A model generated the notes under the pieces. The model did no database searches, was not told the DNA's origin, and saw only the letters and a program-made list of their open reading frames with translations. A DNA stretch of 64,000 bases from Adiantum capillus-veneris (Eukaryota > Streptophyta > Polypodiopsida > Polypodiales > Pteridaceae). How positions within the stretch are numbered: position 1 is the first letter of the stretch; the number at the start of each line of letters is the position of its first letter. The stretch is taken from contig CM043968.1 of NCBI GenBank assembly GCA_014529385.2, positions 9,989,648 through 10,053,647 of the forward strand, in the 5' to 3' direction. Below, one piece after another: positions 47,293 to 56,640 of the stretch. Both the position numbers and the translations under genes were made by a program.

Positions 47293-48870
47293 TTATTCTC
47301 CATCCTGCTTGATGTTTTTAGTGGGGATGTCCACATAACTCACTATCTTAATATCAAGTTTCATTTCCATTTGATTGACCCTCGTATTCTCGGTGTCTCC
47401 TTCATTCTCATCTTCCTCCACAATTTTTCTCAACATGTAGTATGGTACGATATCGTAGCCATTCTCGTCACAAAATTTTGTGGGAGTGGCTTCATTGACG
47501 CACACATCCAAAGTAGCCAAAATTAAAGACCATTCTAAGGGTTCGAGTTTCTCTTCAAGGAAGGGATCTCGTATATAGGCATCGTCTTCCAATACCCTCT
47601 CTAGTGTCCTTTTATTGTGGTCGAATTCACTACATTGAGATGCTCCTCACATCCATATCTCCTTTTTCTTACAGAACCACGCTGGGACTTCTGATCCACT
47701 AATGGTGGCTGAGTTGAACTCTTCCATAGGTGTTCTCGTGACATCATGGTAGCTATGATTCCTCATATTTACACGTGTAGTAGTTTCAGCATGTCTTAGA
47801 TACAAATAATCATACCCCCAGTCTTGCACCATCTTGAGTTGCCTCATGAACGGCCTACCAAGGATAATTTCATAATTGTTTTTCTTGCCGAAATCTACTA
47901 TGGCAAATATATGTTCATACTCTATTCCACATGAAGATACCACAATCTCCTCAAGCAATCCTATAGGTCTTTCTACGTGCCCATCCGCTAGCTGTAATTT
48001 CATTCTAGTTGTTTGTATTCCCGATTTTCCCCATTTTTCCCATAGCAATTTGGTAGCAATGGAAATGCCAGCTCCACTATCAAGTATGGCCTTAGTCTCT
48101 ATTCTGTTATACTCGGCTGGTAGAGTAGTGTTGCCGTCTTCACCCTCACAATACTCTCCAACCTTGTTGAGAGGCACTGGTCTAGTGTTGACTCTCTTTG
48201 GTTCTGTGTCATTAAGCTCAGTTTCGAAGAACTTAAGAGGCATCCTTATACCAAATTTTTTAAGACATTTGCCCACTTCCGTCCACATGCTTGGCCTAAT
48301 TTTTAACAATTCTGCCAATGTGATTGTACACTTGACCGGAGTAGACAACAAGTCTGTCAAAACTTTAGTGTCCAATTGATTTGATGCTCCTATTCTTTGA
48401 GAAGGTACCCTTCGAATTTCCGACCTTGCCTCGTAGTCTCCCATGTATGGCGGCAAAGTTCTGAGTGATGCTGGTCTACCATCTTCTGATCCAGCTGAAC
48501 CATCATCCCCTTGAAATGATTTAGCGTCTAAATCCCATGGTGATTTATTCAAGTTCAACTCCGAGAAAGGCGCTGTATCGACTGTTTTTGTCTCATATTT
48601 TTCTTGAGCTTTTCCCACCGTTTCCCATAGCTCTTCAGGCCAATTTACTTCCACAATGGGTGTATATGGTGGAAAATCTTTCAGTGATTCATCAGTGCTA
48701 TTAGGAACGATTCTTGCATTCTCTACATCAGGCAAGGATTTAACGTTTTCTATCTTGTCAGGTACCCTTTGTTCAATTTTGATAGGTGTTTCATTGTTTT
48801 GTGGTTTGATTATTCTATCCCTCCCTTCCACAGGTGGAGGCTCTAGTAAGGCTTGTGTAGTTTCAATCAT
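47293..48870 (-). pseudogene. Gypsy A protease region and linker
   Basis: Frame 48870-47647 (407 residues) has a Pro/Glu-rich first half, then a retropepsin-like domain: K-A-I-L-D-S-G-A-G-I-S-I-A near 48090, L-Q-L-A-D-G-H, and I-I-L-G-R-P-F-M-R near 47860. Frame 47592-47293 continues the polyprotein as an acidic linker toward RT. Stops separate the pieces. This is the normally placed protease of the element, between gag and RT. Confidence 0.75.
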
Positions 48871-50708
48871 CTACTTGCACATCTCTAGTCTCTGTTTTTC
48901 TATCTCTGGATAAGGATATGTCATCCACCTTTGCTCTAGAGTCTGTCTGTTTTTCAATCTTGCTTCATTGACCTTATCTACCAATACATACCCTCCTGAG
49001 CTTGCACTCCTAGATCCCTCCGTCGATTTTAGAGAGTCAGACTCTCTCTTCTGTTTAAGTTTCTCTCGAGCCATCGTTAGCTCAACTTCTACAGCCTTCC
49101 GTTGTTCACGTTTAGCTTTCATTTTCGCTCTTCGTTCTTTCCAAGGATTATCACGACTGACGCTAGACTTGTCAGTCTTAATTTCCTCTTGATTTTGATC
49201 ATTACTCTTGGGTTGATTGTCATATTTCCTTGTTTGGGCTCTCGTAAAGACCTTAACAGGAACCGTAGTTTAGTTATCTGACCCCACTGGCGATGGCATG
49301 GAATTTACCATGTTTAATGAATTTATTGCTCCTTTGCTCGGGTTCTTAGGGAAATCAGGAATCAAGTAAGTAATTCCACACTCGGTGCAATACGTGTTGA
49401 CTCTAATGATTTCATAATGAGGAAAGTCTCTTAGCCAATGGTCTCTACCACACTTGTAGCAGGGTCCCTTAGGCTGTTGAGGTGCTCCTTGAGCTCCTCT
49501 TTGTTGGTATGCATGCCTCTGCCCACCCATGCCTCCGTTGGCTATGAACAACAGTGTTCGTTCATCCAAGCTGTATCTTCCTTCTCCTGCTGCATGTGCA
49601 GCTGTTGGTGGTCCTGTACTTCCAATCATGCTCCAAGGTTCTGGCGTTTGTGGTTCTTCCGGTGTATAATAGACAGGATTTGCTGCATATCCATTGGAAT
49701 CATCGTAATATGCATGCATAGGTACCAAAGCATTCTCTTCTGGTTCATTTACAGTTGGTGTGTATCTTATGCCTAACGGTCTTACTCCTGGTAGGGGTGG
49801 TTGTTGCCCCAATACTGGTTGTGGTCTTACAACACCTACAGGTCCAGGTAGGTTGCCTGCTTGATACCTAGGCATCGGTGGGAGTTGAGGAGATGCTGCC
49901 TGAACTTGGGGAGCATATGGTCACTCTCTCAAATATCCCTTATTATAATAACATTCCTCCTTCGCATGGTTTGTCCATTTTTGTTCAATAGCACACCATT
50001 TCGGCTGCTTAGCCTGAGGCTTGGCATACATATTAATTTTTTTAGCACTTCCTCTACAAGCTGCTCCCGGCTTACAGCTACTTCTCCTTTCGGTGTTGTC
50101 TTAGCGGACTTGCTTCCACTTTGTTGTGAGGATGAATCGTCATCAAGATCCTTGAATTCACCCTCCTTGTAGACCACACAATTGTCTACAAGGTAAAGAG
50201 CTTCCTTAGTTAACTCATTTAACGTCGTGCTCCTCTTCATATGTAAGTCCTTCTAGAGATCTGCGTTCCTTAGTCCTTGAATAAATATAAGCATAAGTCT
50301 AGACTGAGTTGGCAGTTTTTCCACAGTGCAGAACTTCACATATCTCTTTAGTCGTAGGGTTGCCTTTCGTACAGATTCCCCTTCTTTCTATTTGAATTTA
50401 TGGATTTGTGAGACTGTATTATGAGCTATCCCTCTTTGTAAGAATTCCTCTATAAATTCGTCAAAAACCTCCTCCATAGACTCGAAATCTCTACGCTCCA
50501 CAGAGTCTAACCAAGTAGCAGCATCCTCCTCTAGAGTAATCCCAAACCCTATAAATTGAGTAGAGAAGTTTAACACTTCTTCAGCTCTAATTACGCACAC
50601 AAAGGCTGCTACATGATCTCTAGGGTCTCTGTTTCCCGTGTATTTCTTGTTTACCCATTTTTGCACCTGAGAAGGTCTAATTCTACGATGGTCTACAAAT
50701 CTCATCAT
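48871..50708 (-). pseudogene. gag: Gypsy A gag capsid and knuckles
   Basis: Frame 50708-50388 carries the Retrotrans_gag pattern: A-A-T-W-L-D-S-V, F-D-E-F-I-E-E-F-L-Q-R-G and, after a stop, L-I-F-I-Q-G-L-R. Frame 50240-49929 continues with helical, charged sequence. Frame 49875-49270 is Pro/Gly-rich, then has C-Y-K-C-G-R-D-H-x4-F and C-T-E-C-G-I-T-Y, two knuckle-like motifs near 49460 and 49390 that have lost their last ligands; they keep the three-residue Cys-to-His gap seen in T gag. A Lys/Arg/Glu-rich segment (49122-48871) links to protease. Confidence 0.72.
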
Positions 50709-50747
50709 TGGTTCTCCTCGTCCTACTCGATATACCTCCTCTGGCCT

Positions 50748-51952
50748 TCAGTTGTGGGAGAGTTCCTCTCCCAGAGGTGATCCTAAGCCATGATTTTTGA
50801 CAGTTCTTGCAGGAGTTGGTTCATCTCTTCGAACTTGTTCTATGGGTTGTCTCCTAGGCTGCACCGACTCTTGAGTTTTTTGCTTACTCTCACCTTGATA
50901 TTTTGAATAGAGTGGTGGTTCTTGTAAATCTCTTAGACCTCTTGCAGCTGGATAACCATCTCTATTTTGGTTTTGTTCTAATGTCGCACTTTGTTGAAGC
51001 CATGCCTGCAATGATGGTTGGGTTGCTTGTTGGTTCTCGTAGTCGGTTAGAATGTGATGTTGCATCGTACTCTTCTAAAAATGGATTTGTTGACTTGTTA
51101 GGGGTATAGGTGGACCTTGGTACTTTCTCGGGGCCATATGCTGGCGTTTGTGGAACTGTTGCCTTTTCTACCTCCTCTGGGAGAATATGTTTGTATTCTC
51201 GCCCGTACCTGTCAACAAAAATGATATCCTTCCCCACAACACTTTCATAAGAGAACAAGTAAAGAACCTTGTCTTTGCTTAATTCATTTGGGTATGGTTC
51301 TTTGCATCGAAAATAAGATACTACTCCCTCAGTCTCATGCTTGTAAATTCCCACATTCTCATTATAGGTAGAGACCCTGGTTGTTGTTTTTTTCGTACAT
51401 AAAAAGAGCTCCAGGTCGATTAATTTTTGGAGGCGGTTCTTGAGTTTCTTGGACCATTTTTCCTTTTGCCACATTATCTCCATATCTGTTGTAATCCTCA
51501 GGGTTGCTAACTATCAGGTAGTGGTTCCCCTTTTCATCTCGGAATCTGTCTCCATCATCATAGACTTGAATTATCTCTAGTCTCTGAGACGGTCTTTCTT
51601 CTATACAAATACACTTGCATCCCCGATAGTCAGAATAAACTAGGGCTCCCCTAGAGTTTGTTCCTTCTAAGAAGATTATAGTGAACTTGGCATCATTCGA
51701 AGGGTTCTGGGAGGTACTTCCTCCTAGCATTGGTCCTTCATCGGAGAAACCTCCTGGCTGTTGACTCCCCATCATGAAGAAGAAATTATCTGATGACGTG
51801 TCAGTATCACTACCCTCCTCAATGATCGGTGCTAATGGATCTAGCCTTGTCTGCGTTACACTCTCCTCAGTGGACGTGGTGCTTACTTGACTTTTGACAC
51901 TTTTAGCTCCTAACTTAAAAAAGGTTCCTAACCTTAAATACATAAGACTCAA
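50748..51952 (-). pseudogene. gag: Gypsy A gag N-terminal modules
   Basis: Three overlapping frames (51952-51362, 51483-50962, 51065-50748) make up one protein with two shifts. The first module has F-T-I-I-F-L-E-G, R-G-A-L-V-Y-S-D-Y-R-G, then D-R-F-R-D-E-K-G-N-H-Y-L-I-V near 51520. The second has G-A-L-F-M-Y-E, L-F-S-Y-E-S-V, then D-I-I-F-V-D-R-Y-G-R-E-Y near 51200. These match the T modules at 412-1137 and 11278-11604. A Gln/Arg/Pro-rich linker (51065-50748) leads to the capsid domain. The first start lies near 51950, after about 1.7 kb of leader. Confidence 0.62.
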
Positions 51953-53626
51953 AGCTGTATTGCAAACTTAAAGCTTACATGGACTCCTTCTTCCTGTGCG
52001 GCTCTGTGATGATCTCCTTCTGGGATCTACACAAGTATGGTGAGTTTGTTCACAAGGGTTTTCCTTGAACCAGGAAAAATCTTTCAATTATGTACAACAA
52101 TCACTTTTTTATGACAACTGGTCAGTCTTAGCAAATTTGTGTTTTTCTCCCCAATGGGTGTTTCAGGGTCTTGCGGTGGTCCAATTTTAAATGTGAAATG
52201 ATGGCTGGGATCTGTGTGAAGAGTATGTCCTAGCTGTATAGTCACAATTTGCAAAAATGTCTGAATCACCCCTTTTTTGAGTTTATCACGATAGACTGAC
52301 AGATTCCTCAGTATAAGTCAATTTAAAATTGTGACTTCACCTTTGGGTTCCCCTTACTCTCTAGAGTCTATCCCTTGAATTTCATACCATTTGGACTCTT
52401 GGTTTGTGTTTTAGGCCAAATCTAGTGATTTTGTCAGACTCTGAATCTCTATCTGGACCTTAGACTCACTTCTAGTGATCCAAACACCTTGAAACTTGGT
52501 ATGTGAGCTCTTTAGGTCCTGTTTAAGCTAACCCTAGGAGGGTTTTGCAAAATAAGGTCTACAGCCCAACTTCCTTAGTCTATCGCGTTAGACTCATAAT
52601 CTTCTCCAAACTGGGTCTTTTTCCCATGTTCTCTCCACAGCTGGAATCCCCACCCTTTGTATGGTGTATCCACAAATTTGTGCAGTGTTTGGACAATAGG
52701 TCAGGGCCTTTTTTCCAATATATCTCTGAACTCAGATTCAAACACCATACTTGGGGTTTGGTGGTCAAGTAGGTGTTCAAATGTCCTCAAATTTTGTGAG
52801 CACTCTTATTTTGATGTGTTGAGTCAGTGATCCTAGGGGTTTTACCTGAATGTGAGTCTATCCCCAAGTAGTAGTCTATCACAATAGGCTCAGCAGAGGG
52901 CAACTGAAATGTGATTTTTTTACTGTTTTTAGACAGTTTGGTTTCCTGTACCCTCAGAAGTCTATCCCTCAAATTTCATTCAATTTGGACTCCTTTTGAC
53001 CTTGGACTCAAGCACTTTTACTTTTCTATGGAAAATTCACAGCTCAGATGCACTTGAAGTGATGCAAATTTGATGTCACTTCAACTTAAGCTTGTGAATA
53101 TTAGTTGTACATCATGACACAATCAGTTTACCCAAGGCTAATAGCTATATCTCTTTTTGGCCTCTTTAGGTTCACTTAGTGTTTTTATGGAAATCCCTTG
53201 TTTTTTTCTTGTTGGTTTTTGTCACAATTTTAACATTTTCTCAAGCACTGGATCATTAATCCAAATGCCTACACTATTCACACCTTTGAACAGTGTATGG
53301 TGTGGGTTTTTGCTTTCAAGGCAAGCAAACAGCCTCGTTGTTTCTTCTCTTTGTTTGTTTTGCATTTTTAAAGCGTTTTTCTACACTATTTGCACACAAA
53401 TATCACTTAGAACTCAAAACCATAAATCCTAACTCCACCTTATCCTACCTAGCTAACTCTAACTAGTCGTAGACCCTCAGCAAGTCACAGGCTTCCTGGC
53501 TATCCACTAGACCTCAGGATATCCTCTCCTTGATCTTCTCTTAAAATTTAAGCTCTCTCTAGTCGAAACTAAAGTACGCTAACCATCACACGAGTGACGT
53601 AGGTATCCCTACTTAAGGTCTTGTGT
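51953..53626 (-). other. Gypsy A 5' leader with palindrome array
   Basis: Non-coding stretch between primer site and gag. It contains three palindrome copies with exact 297-base spacing (52278, 52575, 52872) and the associated string AGTCTATCCCTxxAATTTCAT at about 52369 and 52961. No frame looks real. Confidence 0.65.
52278..52892. repeat. Palindrome array, 5' leader copies
   Basis: Variants of GAGTCTATCGCGATAGACTC lie at 52278-52299, 52575-52596 and 52872-52892, each with two to four changes, spaced 297 and 297 bases. An unpaired half, GAGTCTATCC, is at 52854. Between them the sequence is only weakly similar, as expected for an old tandem repeat in which the palindrome is the best kept part. 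Confidence 0.82.
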
Positions 53627-53644
53627 CCCTGGTAGTGGCGCCAA
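53627..53644 (-). other. Gypsy A primer binding site
   Basis: Minus strand TTGGCGCCACTACCAGGG directly follows the 5' LTR. It is the same type as the T2 site at 9494-9511. Confidence 0.88.
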
Positions 53645-54564
53645 TGTTTTAGGGCAAACTACTCCCTTGTTCATGCTCACAAGCACGACACAGACAACAT
53701 ACTTGTCATCCGGTGACACGACTAACCCGTAGGTGCACGAAGGCAATCTTGTTAGCTTGTCAGGTTGAGACCAACCTACACATACACACTTCTATGATGC
53801 ATCAATCACTAATACTTGTTAACTCCAACCCACTCTATCCCTAAACGTTCATAACACCGTTTACACATCAAATGAACTCGAAATCGCTTCAAACTTGCTA
53901 GGCATCATCCCCTCACTAGGAAACACTTACCTATAAGTCCAATCTCACCAGATTATAACCCTAACTAGCTCAAATATAGTCGCGATAGACTCACAGGTCA
54001 TAACCTAAAAGTATGTGAAACCTAAGTCTATGAATATCTATGCGTAGCTAATCTCGCCCTTGTTCCATAAAGTACTTGATTGTTGAAAGCAGACATCGTT
54101 TGTGCTACTTACAAGAAAAACAAGCTCGTGGGAAGATCGCTCGTGAGCAGCTCGAAGATGCGAATGCGTGGCGTGGGCGCGTAGCTCTCGAAGAGGCTAC
54201 CACAATGGTGTGGTCGCTTCGTGAATCCGGTGAGGGAGATGCGCGTAGCCAAGAGGATAAGATCACACTCCCTCTCTCTCTCTCTGTTAGACTCGTATGA
54301 CACATAATTAATGATTCAAAATAATATTCAAAAATGGTTCTAAGGTGACCTTTATACTTTAGTCACCTTAGCTCAAAATGTACATGGGGTTTTCATTGAG
54401 TTCTACTCGTCATAATTACAAATGGAAACGCATTGCATCCCGGCCAACTAATAAATCTATACATAATCCAGACAATTGGATAAAGACGGTAGACATCATT
54501 GACATTACAAAGGGAATTTGATATTCATTACAAAGGGAATTTATACAATTGTTGGGCTCCAACA
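53645..54564 (-). repeat. Gypsy A 5' LTR (right copy)
   Basis: 920 bp, minus-strand tips TGTTGGAGCC...AAAACA. It contains ATTACAAAGGGAATTT twice (about 54504 and 54528) and a CT-rich run near 54270-54285. A half-palindrome CGCGATAGACTCA at 53981-53993 is also kept in the left LTR (35577-35589). Confidence 0.85.
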
Positions 54565-54837
54565 GCGAGTTAGTTCTCTTCTCTTCTCTTTCCCACACGA
54601 ACCAAGCAATTTATGAGCCAATCTACGTGGATGAAGCTTCCAATGCCTTGCAAAGAGCGCTTGTAATCGTTATATTGCAATACAAGTTCCTTTAGAGGGG
54701 GGTCGGCCTCATATATCCGGCCCCCAACACTATGTCGGTGTCTTTGTGTATGCTTTTATCTCCCTTTGATTATCTATGTTGCTATCTTGGCAATTAAACT
54801 CCGCATAATTGCCGAGTTTATTTCCATTTTAGTTGCA
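54565..54837 (+). repeat. Element D 5' LTR, 3' portion
   Basis: Sequence up to AGTTGCA at 54837, directly before the primer site. Its upstream part is probably displaced to the other side of Gypsy A. No second LTR is in the window to confirm this. Confidence 0.55.
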
Positions 54838-54838
54838 T

Positions 54839-54850
54839 TGGTATCAAAGC
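54839..54850 (+). other. Element D primer binding site
   Basis: TGGTATCAAAGC, one change from the canonical initiator-Met site, starts one base after the LTR end. Confidence 0.82.
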
Positions 54851-54932
54851 ACAAGGTTCTCTCTTCTTTCTGAAGAAGAGGGAAATCTAAAACACAAGGC
54901 AAGGCCACAAGTGTGTTGGAGAGATAATCATC

Positions 54933-56230
54933 ATGGGAGAGCCATCATCATCTTGGCAAACCTTTAATTTCCAAGATGATGTGGGAAGTGCACAAGGCAT
55001 GCAAGCACTGAGGTTCTTGCTCTTGAAGCTACAAGAAGCACAAGAAAATCCTCATCTGAAGTCGTCCATCAACAATTTATTGATGACGGAGGATTTGGTG
55101 TTGACAAGTGCTCGAAGACCTCCTTCTAGTGTGGAACCTCTACACAAAGAAGCCATGGAAGAAATTCCAATGGATAATGGACCTATGCCCGATGACGGTA
55201 CCAACAACAAGCATCCACAAGCTCATAAGAACCGTAAGGGTAAAGCTCTCGAGGAGGGAAAAATACTGAAGCTAGATGAACCACCTCCCTCTTGAGGAAG
55301 AAACAAAAATCGCACCAAAGAGCGATGCACCATGAGGCAAATAAGAGGCTCAAGTGATGAGTATTCATCCTTCACAAGTGGTCGTAGTCCTCATGGTCGG
55401 TTTCCAAATAAGGGGAGAAAATCACCCTCTCCTCCTTCTAGTCCATCTTCTTCATCAGCAGATGATGAACACTCTTCCAGTGAAGCTTCTTCCTCTCGTA
55501 AAGGCAGGCACCCTCGACAAAATCACCATGTCTGGAAGAGATCAAAGAAGCTTCGAAAGTTTAAAGAAGGTGGGAAGAGCATCACCTTTCAAACTTATGA
55601 TGTTTCTTATGGAAATGTTGACAAGGTCCTCACCTTTATTTAACAATTTGACGCAGCGTTCGGAGGTGAAGACTTTACTGAAGCTTCTAAGCTTCATAAC
55701 ATCGCAATGCATCTCACAAAGTCGGCCCGTCATTGGTGGTCAACACTACGTGCATTATGAAGCAGTTCCTTGATGAGGATGCGGAGGATAACGTACTCAC
55801 TGCTTGGTGTAGCCTAAAGTTTTATGAAAGTGAGTCCCTCCAAAGTTATATTGAAAAGTTTTGGGACACCTGTCTCAAAGCAATGGTCTACAGGAACATC
55901 AACTTCATTGAGAAGAAGAAACAATTTTGTGTCGGTTTACCAGAAGATATGCGCACTTATGTGCAGGCACTCCGGCCCAAGACAATGCTGCAGTGATCCA
56001 CTATACTAGAGTGGCTCACAAGATTTTTAAGGCAAAGACTCCCCCAAAGGGAGATAAAGGTAACGGTAGCTCAAATGCAAAGCCAAGTGCAAAGAAGCAG
56101 GCTACCCCTAAGACCTACCAAGGAAGTAACCGTCTCTCACCCGAAGAGATGGCACGTTACCAAAAGGAGAATCTCTGTTTTTGATGTGGACCGACGGGTC
56201 ATACCTATCGTGAATGTCCACAACGTAATG
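54933..56230 (+). pseudogene. gag: Element D gag
   Basis: ATG at 54933, 95 bases after the primer site. The N-terminal part (54933-55295) is polar and low in complexity, followed by a Ser-rich stretch (55380-55500). The capsid core is F-D-A-A-F-G-G-E-D-F then A-R-H-W-W-S-T-L, F-Y-E-S-E-S-L-Q-S-Y and F-C-V-G-L-P-E-D-M-R (55640-55960). The knuckle C-F-x-C-G-P-T-G-H-T-Y-R-E-C has a TGA at its third position (56182-56184). Other stops are at 55293, 55641 and 55994. Capsid and RNA-binding roles follow from the family. Confidence 0.78.
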
Positions 56231-56640
56231 CAAAGCACAATCCTCTTAAGGTAAGTAATGTTTTAAGCACTCCTCATGATGAAACTCCAAATGCTAACCA
56301 ATTACGTTATGTATGGGGAAAAGTCCATGATCAAAATTCTTTATTTTTTATGGATCCAGGTTCAACCCACAACATAGTTTCAATGGAGTTAGTAAAGAAG
56401 CTGGGAATCAAGACGGGGGAGATGGGACCGCTTGAAGAAGCTAAAGGAGCTTTCAAACTCCAAGAAGTGTCAGTCACACCACTGATTGGAAAACTCTGAG
56501 TGCATATACAAAGCTATGTGGAGCCAGAAGAATTCTTAGTTGCCCCTCTTGAATCCCAAGATGTTATTTTAGGTGCTCCTTGGTTTCATAGGAAAGATGC
56601 TAGATTAATTTATCGTGAAAGTCATCTATTTTTCCCATAA
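56231..56640 (+). pseudogene. Element D protease
   Basis: Retropepsin-like: L-F-F-M-D-P-G-S-T-H-N-I-V at about 56340-56380, then V-I-L-G-A-P-W-F-H near 56566-56590. The active site reads D-P-G-S, where D-S/T-G-A/S is usual. A TGA near 56500 breaks the frame. Confidence 0.72.

Larger units (their letters stand above)
35245..54564 (-). mobile_element. Gypsy A, giant Ty3/Gypsy element of about 19.3 kb
   Basis: The ends are supported by LTRs at 35245-35895 and 53645-54564 (on the minus strand TGTTG...AAAACA), a primer site directly inside the right LTR, a polypurine tract directly inside the left LTR, and flanks TCGAG and GCGAG that match at four of five bases. Internal minus-strand order is leader, gag with N-terminal modules, protease, RT, RNase H, doubled zinc module, integrase, second retropepsin-like ORF, spacer, long coiled-coil ORF. 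By hand, the first 205 aligned LTR bases show about 11 substitutions and a 4-bp gap, so the element is moderately old. Pol has few lesions. All coding parts share one strand and I see no LTR pair inside, so I read it as one element and not a nest. Confidence 0.8.

Noticed and set aside
39801-52892. A CRISPR-like array for the spaced palindromes
   Set aside because: Spacing of about 300 bases, variable repeats, plant context and location in retroelement spacers do not fit.
54286-54564. TGTTAGACTCG at 54286 as the 5' LTR start of element D
   Set aside because: The region up to 54564 ends with the same tip as the Gypsy A left LTR, and element C has a comparable segment in its LTR, so it belongs to the Gypsy A LTR.
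35245-54564. Gypsy A as several nested elements
   Set aside because: All coding parts share one strand in the expected order, no internal LTR pair was seen, and element C independently shows the 3' ORF attached to the same LTR type. I cannot fully exclude an internal decayed insertion in the 39.5-42.5 kb spacer.
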